NCBI RefSeq assembly: GCF_001941845.1
Contig: NZ_CP018870.1
Span: forward strand, 3,938,501 to 4,002,500
Reading direction: 5' to 3'
DNA length: 64,000 bases
From: Streptomyces sp. TN58
GTDB lineage: Bacteria > Actinomycetota > Actinomycetes > Streptomycetales > Streptomycetaceae
This document shows, piece by piece, positions 30,951-39,838 of this stretch. The number at the start of each line of letters is the position of its first letter. Positions within the stretch are counted from its first letter, which is position 1. The notes under the pieces are model-generated. The model was not told where the DNA came from. It ran no database searches and saw only the letters and a list, made by a program, of their open reading frames with translations. Made by a program: the position numbers and the translations under genes.

Positions 30951-33542
30951 ATGAGCGAGCACCGCCGCAAACCGCCGCAGCCCCAGGGCGGGGGGCGGGC
31001 ATCGGCCCGCCGCGCCGCCCAGCAGCGCCCCGGCAGGGGTGCCCCGGCCGGACGTGACGTCCCCACGGCGTCACACAGCGGCCCGTACGCACAGCAGCCC
31101 CACGGCAGCCGCGCCGACGCCCGCCGGGCGGCGCAGAGAGGGTCCTCGGGCCGAGGCAGAGGCGCCACGGGGAGCGCGCGCGGCGCCGGCCAGGACAAGC
31201 GGTTCATCAACTACCCGCGGTCCGACAGGGACGGCTGGAAGCGCTTCGTGCCTTCCTGGAAGCTCGTCTCCGGCACCGCCCTCGGCTTCTTCGCGGTCAT
31301 CATCGCCGGTGCCGGCATCGGTATCGCCATGGTCAGCACCCCTGACCCGAACAAGGCCGCCAAGGCACAGAACAACGTCTTCTACTGGGCCGACGGCACC
31401 CAGATGGTGGCGACGGGCGGTTCGATGAACCGGCAGATCGTCCCCATCTCCAGCATCCCCCGGTCGATGAGGGACGCCGTCATCGCGGCGGAGAACGAGT
31501 CCTTCGAGACGGACAAGGGCGTGGACCCGATGGGTATCGCCCGAGCCGTCTGGAACATGGGCACGGGCGGCTCCACCCAGGGCGGCTCCACCATCACGCA
31601 GCAGTACGTGAAGAACACCTACCTGGACTCCGACCAGACGCTCAAGCGAAAGGTCACCGAGCTCTTCATCGCGATAAGGCTCGGTGTCTCCGAGGAGAAG
31701 GACACCGTCCTCGCCGGCTACCTGAACACCGCCTACTACGGACGGGACGCCTACGGCATCCAGGCCGCGGCCCGCGCCTACTTCGGCAAGGACAGCCAGG
31801 ACCTGAACCCCTCCGAATGCGCGTTCCTGGCCGCCGTGCTGAAGGGCCCCAACCTCTACAACCCGGACGGCGGCATCGGCGCCGCCGCCACCCCCGAGCT
31901 CAACGGGGACCGCGCCAGGAAGCGCTGGGCCTGGGTACTGGACCGCGAGGTCGAGGTGGGCCGCATGGAGGCGGCGGAGCGGGCGAAGTACAAGGACTTC
32001 CCCCCGCTCGTCGAGTCGGAGCAGGCCCGCGGTATGACCGGCCAGATCGGCTACCTGGTCGACACGGCCAAGGCGTACGTGATGAAGACCAAGGGCATCA
32101 CCGCCGAGCAGATGGCCCTGGGCGGCTACCGGATCAAGACCACCTTCGAGAAGCCCAAGGTGGAGGCCATGACCAAGGCGGTCGAGGACATCCGCGCCGG
32201 CCTGATCGACGAGAAGAAGCGTCCCGACACCGACACCTTCGTACAGTTCGGCGCCGCCTCCGTGGACGTCAAGACCGGTGCGCTCGTCGCCCTGTACGGC
32301 GGCCCCGGCTGGGACAAGAAGTACTTCAGCAACAACGCCAACACCAGCGGCGTCCCGGTCGGATCGACCTGGAAGCCGTACGTGCTGGCCGCGGCCATGG
32401 AGTACGGCACCCAGAACTCGAACGGCAAGGGCATCTCGGTCGACAGCAAGTACCAGGCCAACGACCTCACCGTGATCAACAACCGTGAGGGCAAGCCGCT
32501 GCGCGACGCCTCGGGCAACCCGTTCCGGCAGAAGAACGAAAGCCCCACCCCCTTCGGGTACGTGACCCTCAACGAGGCGATGGAGAAGTCCATCAACGTC
32601 CCCTTCGCCCAGCTGGTCTTCGACGTCGGCCACGAGAAGGTCAGGAACGTGGCGAAGGCCACGGGCATCCTGGAGGAGTCGATCAACCCGAACGCCGACG
32701 CCTCCTTCGCCCTGGGCACCTCGACCCCCAGCGCCATCCGCATGGCCGACTCGTACGCGACCTTCGCCGCTTCCGGAACGCACCACGAGCCCTACTCCGT
32801 GATCGCGGTCGAGAAGAACGGCGAGAAGCTGTCCGGCTTCGAGGCCCCCAAGGCCCAGCGGGCCATGGACAACGCGGTCGCCGACAACGTCACCGAGGTG
32901 CTGCAGAACGTCGTCGAGAACGGCACCGGCAAGAAGGCCAAGAAGCTGGGCCGTCCCGCAGCGGGCAAGACCGGTACCACCGACGAGAACAAGTCGGCGT
33001 GGTTCGTCGGCTACACCCCGGAGCTGTCCACCTCCGTGGTCCTCTTCCGCACCGACCCCAACTCGGCGGAGAAGGAGCTGATCTCCATGAAGGGCGTGGG
33101 TGACATCCCCTCCCTCCACGGTGGCGACATCCCGGCCGAGATCTGGACCGAGTACATGGGTGAGGCCCTCAAGGGCAAGCCGGTCACCGAGTTCCCCGAG
33201 GCCGAGGACATCGGCGTCAAGGCCGACTCCGCCGGCGCCCCCTCTCCCACCCCCGTGGCACCCGTGACGCCGTCGACGTCCCCGTCGTCGCTTCCGCCGA
33301 CCACGCCCCCGCCGTCTCCGTCGCCTTCCAAGGGCGGCGGCCGTCCGTGCAAGCCGTGGGAGCTGTACTGCGACCCGGACACCACGCGCGGGACCACCGA
33401 CGGAGGCACGAACAGCGGCAGCACCTCCGGGATCATCGGCGGGCCCAGCGGATCGCCGTCCCCGTCGCCCAGCGGCAGACCCGGCCGCCCGGGCGGCCTG
33501 ACGGGATCGACCACCAGCGGCACCGACACCACGCAGGACTGA
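30951..33542 (+). CDS. Class A penicillin-binding protein
   Basis: An 863-residue bifunctional peptidoglycan synthase. The start is ATG 30951 (MSEHRRKPPQPQGG) behind GAGGAG; a 95-residue Arg/Gly/Ala-rich cytoplasmic leader precedes one membrane helix (residues 105-128, LVSGTALGFFAVIIAGAGIG). The GT51 glycosyltransferase has AVIAAENESFETDKGVDPMG and GGSTITQQYVKNTYL. The transpeptidase has SxxK in PVGSTWKPYVLAAAMEYG and KTG in AAGKTGTTDENKSAWFVGYTP. The C-terminal 120 residues are Pro/Ser/Thr- and Gly-rich, probably wall-spanning. A PadR operator lies upstream. Confidence 0.94.
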   Translation: MSEHRRKPPQPQGGGRASARRAAQQRPGRGAPAGRDVPTASHSGPYAQQPHGSRADARRAAQRGSSGRGRGATGSARGAGQDKRFINYPRSDRDGWKRFVPSWKLVSGTALGFFAVIIAGAGIGIAMVSTPDPNKAAKAQNNVFYWADGTQMVATGGSMNRQIVPISSIPRSMRDAVIAAENESFETDKGVDPMGIARAVWNMGTGGSTQGGSTITQQYVKNTYLDSDQTLKRKVTELFIAIRLGVSEEKDTVLAGYLNTAYYGRDAYGIQAAARAYFGKDSQDLNPSECAFLAAVLKGPNLYNPDGGIGAAATPELNGDRARKRWAWVLDREVEVGRMEAAERAKYKDFPPLVESEQARGMTGQIGYLVDTAKAYVMKTKGITAEQMALGGYRIKTTFEKPKVEAMTKAVEDIRAGLIDEKKRPDTDTFVQFGAASVDVKTGALVALYGGPGWDKKYFSNNANTSGVPVGSTWKPYVLAAAMEYGTQNSNGKGISVDSKYQANDLTVINNREGKPLRDASGNPFRQKNESPTPFGYVTLNEAMEKSINVPFAQLVFDVGHEKVRNVAKATGILEESINPNADASFALGTSTPSAIRMADSYATFAASGTHHEPYSVIAVEKNGEKLSGFEAPKAQRAMDNAVADNVTEVLQNVVENGTGKKAKKLGRPAAGKTGTTDENKSAWFVGYTPELSTSVVLFRTDPNSAEKELISMKGVGDIPSLHGGDIPAEIWTEYMGEALKGKPVTEFPEAEDIGVKADSAGAPSPTPVAPVTPSTSPSSLPPTTPPPSPSPSKGGGRPCKPWELYCDPDTTRGTTDGGTNSGSTSGIIGGPSGSPSPSPSGRPGRPGGLTGSTTSGTDTTQD

Positions 33543-33564
33543 TCCCCGCAGCCCCGCCGGCCCG

Positions 33565-33599
33565 GGAAGGCCGTCGCACGCACCGTGCGGCGGCCTTCC
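33565..33599 (+). terminator. Terminator after the PBP gene
   Basis: A 15-bp stem (one G-T pair) with a 5-base loop, starting 22 bases after the PBP stop and ending 25 bases before the next start. Confidence 0.65.
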
Positions 33600-33624
33600 T
33601 CCATGCCAGGCCCCGTACGGCAGG

Positions 33625-35094
33625 ATGACCCCCATGACGAAGGTGCACGAGGACCGCCCCGTACTGCCCACACAGCAGGACGAGGTCGCCGCAGCCGGCA
33701 GTGAGCTCATCGGCGGCCCGCTCGGCCGCTACGCCAGGCTCGGCGGGCACTGGCTGGGACCGGTGCGCGTCGTGGCCCTCATCGCCATCGGCATGTTCGC
33801 CATCGGCATGGTGCAGAAGATCCCCTGCTACGACTGGGCGTGGTTCCGCGGGGCGACCTCGCAGTACACCCACGCCTGCTACTCCGACATCCCGCACCTG
33901 TACGCGGTCCGCGGCTTCGCCGACAACCTGACGCCCTACTTCGACCGGCTGCCCGGCGACATGGAGTACCTGGAGTACCCGGTGCTCACCGGGCTCTTCA
34001 TGGAGATCGCCTCCTGGCTGACCCCCGGCAGCGGCTCCATGCAGCACCGCGAGCAGATGTACTGGATGGTCAACGCGGGCATGCTGATGGCGTGCGCCGC
34101 GGTCATCGCCGTGTGCGTCGCCCGCACCCACCGCCGCCGCCCCTGGGACGCCCTCCTCTTCGCCCTCGCGCCCGCCTTCGCCCTGACGGCCACGATCAAC
34201 TGGGACCTGCTGGCCATCGCCCTGACCGCCGCCGGGATGCTCATGTGGTCCCGCGGGCGCACGGTCCTCTTCGGCGTCCTCATCGGCCTGGCCACCGCCG
34301 CCAAGCTGTACCCCGTCCTGCTGCTCGGGGTCCTGTTCGTGCTCTGCTGGCGGGCCGGGAAGTGGCGTGCCTTCGGCGGCGCGGTCCTGGGCGCGGCCGG
34401 TGCCTGGCTGGCGGCGAACCTGCCCGTCATGCTCTACGCCTGGGACGGCTGGACGAAGTTCTACACCTTCAGCCAGGAGCGGCCCATCGACTTCGGCTCC
34501 GTCTGGCTGCTGATCTCCCAGCGCTCGGGCAACCACCTGCACGACGCCAACACCTACGCGACCGGGCTGACGCTCCTGCTCTGCGGGGCCATCGGACTGC
34601 TCACCCTGACCGCGCCCCGCCGCCCCCGCTTCGCCCAGTTGGCCTTCCTGGTCGTCGCGGCCTTCATCCTGTGCAACAAGGTCTACTCACCGCAGTACGT
34701 GCTGTGGCTCATCCCGCTCGCCGCACTGGCCCGGCCGCGCTGGCGCGACTTCCTGATCTGGCAGGCCGGCGAGGTCGCCTACTACCTCGGAATCTGGTTC
34801 TACCTCGCGTACATCAACAGCGGGGACAAGCACCAGGGCCTGCCCGTGGAGGGCTACCAGCTGGCGATCGCCGCCCACCTGCTGACCACCCTCTACCTGT
34901 GCGCCGTCATCGTCCGCGACATCCTCCTCCCGGAGCGCGACGTCGTCCGCCGGGACGGCTCGGACGACCCCTCCGGCGGCGTCCTGGACGGGGCCGAGGA
35001 CGTGTTCGTGCTGTCCGACGCGGCGAGGGCGCCGCGGTACGCGACGCCCTTGGAGGGACAGCGGGTCGACTGGGGCGCCGGCCCCGGTCACTGA
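33625..35094 (+). CDS. Polyprenol-phosphate-mannose-type membrane glycosyltransferase (GT87/DUF2029-like)
   Basis: A 489-residue membrane protein with roughly ten hydrophobic segments, beginning with VRVVALIAIGMFAIGMVQKI (about residues 48-67). An outward loop has CYDWAWFRG and HACYSDIPHLYAVRGF, and the membrane part includes INWDLLAIALTAAGMLMW and ATAAKLYPVLLLGVLFVL. This layout fits GT-C mannosyltransferases of the GT87/DUF2029 group that use polyprenol-phosphate sugars outside the cell. It may contribute to glycolipids or to surface-protein mannosylation. Substrate is inferred from family only. ATG 33634 is an alternative start. Confidence 0.75.
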   Translation: MTPMTKVHEDRPVLPTQQDEVAAAGSELIGGPLGRYARLGGHWLGPVRVVALIAIGMFAIGMVQKIPCYDWAWFRGATSQYTHACYSDIPHLYAVRGFADNLTPYFDRLPGDMEYLEYPVLTGLFMEIASWLTPGSGSMQHREQMYWMVNAGMLMACAAVIAVCVARTHRRRPWDALLFALAPAFALTATINWDLLAIALTAAGMLMWSRGRTVLFGVLIGLATAAKLYPVLLLGVLFVLCWRAGKWRAFGGAVLGAAGAWLAANLPVMLYAWDGWTKFYTFSQERPIDFGSVWLLISQRSGNHLHDANTYATGLTLLLCGAIGLLTLTAPRRPRFAQLAFLVVAAFILCNKVYSPQYVLWLIPLAALARPRWRDFLIWQAGEVAYYLGIWFYLAYINSGDKHQGLPVEGYQLAIAAHLLTTLYLCAVIVRDILLPERDVVRRDGSDDPSGGVLDGAEDVFVLSDAARAPRYATPLEGQRVDWGAGPGH

Positions 35095-35104
35095 CCGGGG
35101 CGGC

Positions 35105-36136
35105 TCAGGCGTCGAGCACGCGGTCGAACTGCGTGGTGGTGTGGCGCAGGTGCGCCACCAGCTCGTCGCCGACCTTCGGCTCGGCCGCGTCGGCGGGCAC
35201 GAACAGGATCGACACCTGCATGTGCGGCGGCTCGGCGAACCAGCGCTGCTTGCCCGCCCACACGAACGGCGACAGGTTCCTGTTGACCGTGGCCAGACCC
35301 GCCCGGGCGACGCCCTTGGCGCGCGGCATCACACCGTGCAGCGCCTTCGGGGCCTCCAGGCCCACACCGTGCGAGGTACCGCCGGCGACCACGACCAGCC
35401 AGCCGTCGGAAGCGGCCTTCTGCTGGCGGTACCCGAAGCGGTCCCCCTTGGCCACGCGCGTGACGTCGAGCACCGAGCCGCGGTACTGGGTCGCCTCGTG
35501 GTCGCCCAGCCACAGCCGGGTGCCGATCCGCGCCCGGAAGCGGGTCTGCGGGAACTGCTGCTGGAGCCGCGCCAGCTCCTCGGCCCGCAGGTGGCTGACG
35601 AACATCGTGTGCAGCGGCAGCCGGGCCGCGCGCAGCCTGTCCATCCAGCCGATGACCTCCTCCACGGCGTCCGAGCCGTCGGGGCGGTCCAGCGGCAGGT
35701 GCAGGGCGAAGCCCTCCAGCCGTACGTCCTCGATCGCGCCGTGCAGCTGGCCCAGGTCCTGCTCGGAGATCCCGTGGCGGCGCATCGAGCTCATGCACTC
35801 GATGACCACACGGGCACCGACCAGGCTGCGGACCCCCTCCAGCGAGGACACCGAGCGGATGACCCGGTCCGGCAGCGGCACCGGCTCCTCGCCCCGGCGG
35901 AACGGGGTGAGGACCAGCAGGTCGCCGCCGAACAGGTCCTTGATGCTCGCGGCCTCGTACGTCGTGCCGACGGCCAGTACGTCGGCGCCCATCCGGGTCG
36001 CCTCCTCGCACAGCCGCTCGTGGCCGAAGCCGTAGCCGTTGCCCTTGCAGACCGGGATCATCCCGGGGAACTGGTCCTGGACCTGCTTCTGGTGCGCACG
36101 CCAGCGCGCGGTGTCGACGTAGAGCGTGAGCGCCAT
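35105..36136 (-). CDS. Alanine racemase-like PLP protein, downstream of FemX
   Basis: A 343-residue protein resembling the alanine racemase N-terminal barrel: VCKGNGYGFGHE carries the PLP-lysine candidate Lys31, comparable to KANAYGHG. The start is ATG 36136 (MALTLYVDTARW) with GGAGAGG 12 bases upstream. It has the beginning VDTARWRAHQ, and later MFVSHLRAEELARLQQQFP and RIGTRLWLGD. The classical C-terminal catalytic tyrosine motif is not obvious. It follows femX by 71 bases on the same strand, so a role in peptidoglycan amino acid supply is plausible but unproven. Confidence 0.75.
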   Translation of the reverse strand: MALTLYVDTARWRAHQKQVQDQFPGMIPVCKGNGYGFGHERLCEEATRMGADVLAVGTTYEAASIKDLFGGDLLVLTPFRRGEEPVPLPDRVIRSVSSLEGVRSLVGARVVIECMSSMRRHGISEQDLGQLHGAIEDVRLEGFALHLPLDRPDGSDAVEEVIGWMDRLRAARLPLHTMFVSHLRAEELARLQQQFPQTRFRARIGTRLWLGDHEATQYRGSVLDVTRVAKGDRFGYRQQKAASDGWLVVVAGGTSHGVGLEAPKALHGVMPRAKGVARAGLATVNRNLSPFVWAGKQRWFAEPPHMQVSILFVPADAAEPKVGDELVAHLRHTTTQFDRVLDA

Positions 36137-36207
36137 GCCCGTCCGGGACCTCTCCTGGGAAGCTGCGCGGTGCAGCGGGACTGTGTGGGGAAAGCGGGTG
36201 GAATCGG

Positions 36208-37326
36208 TCAGCGCCGCGACATGTAGATGTCGAGCGCCTTGTGCAGCACCTTGTTCAGCGGGAAGTCCCACTCGCCGACGTACTCCACGGCTTCGCCGCC
36301 CGTACCGACCTTGAACTGGATCAAACCGAACAGGTGGTCGTTCTCGTCCAGCGTGTCAGAAATTCCGCGCAGGTCGTAGACGCTCGCACCGAGCGCGTAC
36401 GCGTCGCGCAGCATCCGCCACTGCATCGCGTTCGACGGCCGGACCTCGCGCTTGTGGTTGGCGGAGGCGCCGTAGGAGTACCAGACGTGCTGGCCGACGG
36501 TGAGCATCGTGGCGGCGGCCAGCGGCTCTCCCTCGTGCGTGGCGATGTACAGGCGCATCCGGTTGGGGTCCTCGGAGTTGAGGGCCGTCCACTGGCGCTG
36601 GAAGTAGCTGAGCGGGCGAGGGCGGAACTTGTCGCGCTCGGCCGTGATCTCGTAGAGGTGCTGCCAGGTCGGCAGGTCGTCGTAGCCGCCCTGGACGACC
36701 TCGACACCGGCCTTCTCCGCCTTCTTGATGTTGCGGCGCCACAGCTGGTTGAAGCCCTTGAGGACATCGTCCAGCGAGCGGTTGGCCAGCGGCACCTGGA
36801 AGACGTAGCGGGGCTGGACGTCGCCGAAGCCGGCGCCGCCGTCCTCGGCCTGCTGCCAGCCCATGCGGCGCAGCTTGTCGGACACCTCGAAGGCGCGCGG
36901 CTCGATCACCGAGGCCTCCACGTCGCGCAGCCGCTTGACGTTGGGGTCCTGGATGCCGGCCTTGATGGCGGCCGAGTTCCAGCGGCGGATGACGACGGGC
37001 GGGCCCATCTTCACGGTGAAGGCGCCCTGCTGCTTGAGGTGGGCCAGCATGGGCTGGAGCCACTCCTCCAGGTTCGGGGCGTACCAGTTGATGACCGGCC
37101 CCTCGGGGAGGTACGCGAGGTAGCGCTTCACCTTGGGCAGCTGCCGGTACAACACGAGCGCCGCTCCGACGAGTTCCTCGGATTCGTTGAACCAACCGAG
37201 GTTTTCGGAACGCCACTCGTTCTTGACGTCGGCCCACGCCGGGACCTGGCAGTGGCTCGCCGAGGGCAGGCTCTGGAGGTAACCCAGATGCTGCTCTCGG
37301 CTGATGGTCCTCAGGGACAGGCTCAT
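36208..37326 (-). CDS. femX: FemX/FemABX-family peptidoglycan aminoacyltransferase
   Basis: A 372-residue member of the FemABX family, which transfers an amino acid from aminoacyl-tRNA to the stem-peptide side chain of lipid II. Two GNAT-like halves are seen: QVPAWADVKNEWRSENLGW with YLPEGPVINWY in the first, and FNQLWRRNIKKAEKAGVEV, VWYSYGASANHKREVRPSNAMQWRML and FKVGTGGEAVEYVGEWDFPLN in the second. In Streptomyces the first cross-bridge residue is glycine and femX is reported essential; the orthologue assignment is by neighbourhood and motif. Confidence 0.9.
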   Translation of the reverse strand: MSLSLRTISREQHLGYLQSLPSASHCQVPAWADVKNEWRSENLGWFNESEELVGAALVLYRQLPKVKRYLAYLPEGPVINWYAPNLEEWLQPMLAHLKQQGAFTVKMGPPVVIRRWNSAAIKAGIQDPNVKRLRDVEASVIEPRAFEVSDKLRRMGWQQAEDGGAGFGDVQPRYVFQVPLANRSLDDVLKGFNQLWRRNIKKAEKAGVEVVQGGYDDLPTWQHLYEITAERDKFRPRPLSYFQRQWTALNSEDPNRMRLYIATHEGEPLAAATMLTVGQHVWYSYGASANHKREVRPSNAMQWRMLRDAYALGASVYDLRGISDTLDENDHLFGLIQFKVGTGGEAVEYVGEWDFPLNKVLHKALDIYMSRR

Positions 37327-37467
37327 GCGGGGCGTCTCCTCGGCGGCTTCGCTGGCTATGGCGCGAAGCCTACTGCGACAGGGGCGCCACCCTTCTGGGG
37401 GACGGGCCGTGCGCCCGGGCCGGAGTGCGGCCGGCGCCCTGCCGAGGAGGTGTCCCGGGCAGCCCGG

Positions 37468-37770
37468 TCAGCTTCCGAAGAGGCCGCCGTGGAACATGCC
37501 GAGGTAGAAGCCGATGGCAGACGCGCCAAGGCCGATGATCAGCGCGAAGCGCTCGCGTGTCGTGACGGAGACGAACTGTCCGTAGGCGCCGGTCAGGATT
37601 CCGATCAGCCCCGCCCACGAGCTGATCAGGTGCAGGTTGTGGAAGAAGGCCGTGACGAACGCCACGACGCCGAGCGTCAGGGTGACCGCCATCAGGGCGT
37701 CCTGCAGCGGATGGGGCTTTCCGTCGGTGGAGAGCAGGGAGATCTGAGGGGGCCGCATTGCCTGTGCCAT
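37468..37770 (-). CDS. Small conserved actinobacterial membrane protein
   Basis: A 100-residue protein from ATG 37770 (MAQAMRPPQISLL) with GGAGGTG 7 bases upstream. It has three hydrophobic segments: LMAVTLTLGVVAFVTAFFHN, ISSWAGLIGILTGAYGQFV and FALIIGLGASAIGFYLGMF. I recognise no functional motif. It lies divergent to rpsF and downstream-facing toward femX (141-base gap). A longer frame from 37956 runs into the rpsF leader and is rejected. Confidence 0.75.
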   Translation of the reverse strand: MAQAMRPPQISLLSTDGKPHPLQDALMAVTLTLGVVAFVTAFFHNLHLISSWAGLIGILTGAYGQFVSVTTRERFALIIGLGASAIGFYLGMFHGGLFGS

Positions 37771-37885
37771 CGGAAGGCACCTCCTGGCTGAAGCTGGCGG
37801 TGCTGCGGCTGCCTCCGGCAGGGGGCCGGGGGCATAGCACCGAGCACACCCGATGGATACAGATTGTGGCCCTCCTCTGCCGGAT

Positions 37886-37915
37886 TTCAACCGGAAGGAC
37901 GCGAGCAGGTAGTCT
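37886..37915 (+). promoter_or_regulatory. Possible rpsF operon promoter
   Basis: TTCAAC (37886-37891), 18 bases, and TAGTCT (37910-37915) resemble a housekeeping promoter about 105 bases before rpsF. The -35 match is weak. Confidence 0.35.
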
Positions 37916-38019
37916 GTACAGCTGCGCGGTGTCTGCTCTGCGGACGCCGTGCTCACGCATCACGACCCTCCTGCCACGGAACGACCGTGGCCGCTGAGTC
38001 CAAAGGAGGTGGGTTCCAC

Positions 38020-38310
38020 ATGCGTCACTACGAAGTGATGGTCATCCTCGACCCCGATCTTGAGGAGCGCGCTGTCTCCCCGCTGATCGAGAACTTCCTC
38101 TCCGTCGTCCGTGAGGGCAACGGAAAGGTCGAGAAGGTCGACACCTGGGGCCGTCGTCGTCTCGCTTACGAGATCAAGAAGAAGCCCGAGGGCATCTACT
38201 CGGTCATCGACCTTCAGGCCGAGCCTGCGGTCGTCAAGGAGCTTGACCGACAGATGAACCTGAACGAGTCGGTTCTCCGGACCAAGGTCCTTCGCCCCGA
38301 GACCCACTGA
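38020..38310 (+). CDS. rpsF: 30S ribosomal protein S6
   Basis: A 96-residue S6: [20 protein letters not shown], then [33 protein letters not shown] and the end [12 protein letters not shown]. The ATG follows AAAGGAGGT (38002-38010), a near-perfect ribosome binding site. First gene of the rpsF-ssb-rpsR-rplI cluster, which is widely conserved and couples ribosomal and replication functions. Confidence 0.97.
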   Translation: MRHYEVMVILDPDLEERAVSPLIENFLSVVREGNGKVEKVDTWGRRRLAYEIKKKPEGIYSVIDLQAEPAVVKELDRQMNLNESVLRTKVLRPETH

Positions 38311-38383
38311 ACTCCGGTTCAGCGGTAATCGGGATCGAGTAGCCACAGCAGCCCAGCAGCAATCCCCGCCGAGAGGTTCATCC

Positions 38384-38971
38384 ATGGCAGGCGAGACCGT
38401 CATCACGGTCGTCGGCAATCTCGTCGACGACCCCGAGCTGCGCTTCACCCCCTCGGGTGCGGCGGTCGCGAAGTTCCGTGTCGCGTCCACCCCCCGCACC
38501 TTCGACCGCCAGACCAACGAGTGGAAGGACGGCGAGAGCCTGTTCCTGACCTGCTCGGTGTGGCGGCAGGCGGCGGAGAACGTCGCCGAGTCCCTCCAGC
38601 GAGGCATGCGCGTCATCGTGCAGGGCCGGCTGAGGCAGCGGTCCTACGAGGACCGTGAGGGTGTCAAGCGCACGGTCTACGAGCTGGACGTCGAGGAAGT
38701 CGGCCCCAGCCTGAAGAACGCCACGGCCAAGGTCACCAAGACCACCGGTCGCGGTGGCCAGGGCGGATACGGCGGCGGTCAGCAGCAGGGCGGCGGCGGT
38801 GGCTGGGGCGGAGCCCCCAGCGGCGGCCAGCAGGGCGGCGGAGCTCCCTCCGACGACCCGTGGGCGTCCAGTGCGCCGGCCGGCGGCCAGCAGCAGGGCG
38901 GCGGCGGGGGCGGTTGGGGCGGAAGCTCCGGCGGCTCCGGCGGTGGCTACTCGGACGAGCCGCCCTTCTAG
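38384..38971 (+). CDS. ssb: Single-stranded DNA-binding protein
   Basis: A 195-residue SSB that coats single-stranded DNA during replication. The OB fold covers about residues 1-110 ([64 protein letters not shown]). The linker is Gly/Gln-rich with repeats of GGGGGWGG type, and the acidic tip YSDEPPF is the conserved partner-binding end. It lies 73 bases after rpsF and is cotranscribed with the ribosomal genes. Confidence 0.96.
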   Translation: MAGETVITVVGNLVDDPELRFTPSGAAVAKFRVASTPRTFDRQTNEWKDGESLFLTCSVWRQAAENVAESLQRGMRVIVQGRLRQRSYEDREGVKRTVYELDVEEVGPSLKNATAKVTKTTGRGGQGGYGGGQQQGGGGGWGGAPSGGQQGGGAPSDDPWASSAPAGGQQQGGGGGGWGGSSGGSGGGYSDEPPF

Positions 38972-39013
38972 GGCAGCTCCATCCAAACTTCTTGATCACA
39001 CAGGAGAGACACA

Positions 39014-39250
39014 ATGGCGAAGCCGCCTGTGCGCAAGCCTAAGAAGAAGGTCTGCGCGTTCTGCAAGGACAAGACCGCGTACGTGGACTACAAGGACACG
39101 AACATGCTGCGGAAGTTCATTTCCGACCGCGGCAAGATCCGTGCCCGCCGCGTTACCGGCAACTGCACGCAGCACCAGCGTGACGTCGCCACGGCCGTGA
39201 AGAACAGCCGTGAGATGGCGCTGCTGCCCTACACGTCCACCGCGCGATAA
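39014..39250 (+). CDS. rpsR: 30S ribosomal protein S18
   Basis: A 78-residue S18, starting [27 protein letters not shown], ending LPYTSTAR. The Cys-x-x-Cys (VCAFC) is present; whether it binds zinc is not established from sequence since only two cysteines of a typical four-ligand site are in this stretch (a third is in GNCTQHQRD, next to a histidine). AGGAGAGA precedes the ATG. Confidence 0.96.
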   Translation: MAKPPVRKPKKKVCAFCKDKTAYVDYKDTNMLRKFISDRGKIRARRVTGNCTQHQRDVATAVKNSREMALLPYTSTAR

Positions 39251-39268
39251 GGAAAGGGTGACCGACTA

Positions 39269-39715
39269 ATGAAGATCATCCTGACCCACGAGGTCTCTGG
39301 CCTCGGTACCGCCGGCGATGTCGTCGACGTCAAGGACGGTTACGCTCGCAACTACCTGGTCCCGCGTGGTTTCGCGATCCGCTGGACCAAGGGTGGCGAG
39401 AAGGACGTGGCGCAGATCCGCCGCGCCCGTAAGATCCACGAGATCGCGACCATCGAGCAGGCCAACGAGGTCAAGGCCAAGCTCGAAGGTGTCAAGGTCC
39501 GTCTGGCCACCCGCGCGGGTGACGCCGGTCGTCTCTTCGGCTCCGTGACCCCGGCCGACATCGCCACGGCGATCGAGGCTTCCGGTGGCCCGAAGGTCGA
39601 CAAGCGCCGCGTGGAGCTGGGCTCCCCGATCAAGACCCTCGGTTCGTACCAGGTCTCCGTGCGTCTGCACAGCGACGTGGCCGCGAACGTGGGCATCGAG
39701 GTCGTCGCCGCCTAA
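39269..39715 (+). CDS. rplI: 50S ribosomal protein L9
   Basis: A 148-residue L9. The N-terminal RNA-binding domain is [36 protein letters not shown]; a long connecting helix leads to a C-terminal domain ending [22 protein letters not shown]. It starts 18 bases after rpsR behind AAGGAAAGG and is followed by a strong terminator, closing the operon. Confidence 0.97.
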   Translation: MKIILTHEVSGLGTAGDVVDVKDGYARNYLVPRGFAIRWTKGGEKDVAQIRRARKIHEIATIEQANEVKAKLEGVKVRLATRAGDAGRLFGSVTPADIATAIEASGGPKVDKRRVELGSPIKTLGSYQVSVRLHSDVAANVGIEVVAA

Positions 39716-39724
39716 GGGCTGCGC

Positions 39725-39760
39725 ACGAAGGGCCGCACCCCTCGGGGTGCGGCCCTTCGT
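39725..39760 (+). terminator. Terminator of the rpsF-rplI operon
   Basis: A perfect 16-bp stem with loop CTCG, starting 9 bases after the rplI stop. It also faces the convergent MATE gene. Confidence 0.85.
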
Positions 39761-39790
39761 CGTTCCTGTCCCGGTCACTCGGCAGGCGAT

Positions 39791-39804
39791 GTTTCACGTG
39801 AAAC
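39791..39804. other. parS: parS site between rplI and MATE gene (first of two)
   Basis: Exact GTTTCACGTGAAAC in the convergent rplI/MATE gap, 30 bases downstream of the terminator. Confidence 0.93.
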
Positions 39805-39822
39805 GCACGCCGCCGGGGCGAT

Positions 39823-39836
39823 GTTTCACGTGAAAC
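39823..39836. other. parS: parS site between rplI and MATE gene (second of two)
   Basis: Exact GTTTCACGTGAAAC starting 32 bases after the start of its neighbour and ending two bases before the MATE stop codon. Confidence 0.93.
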
Positions 39837-39838
39837 AC

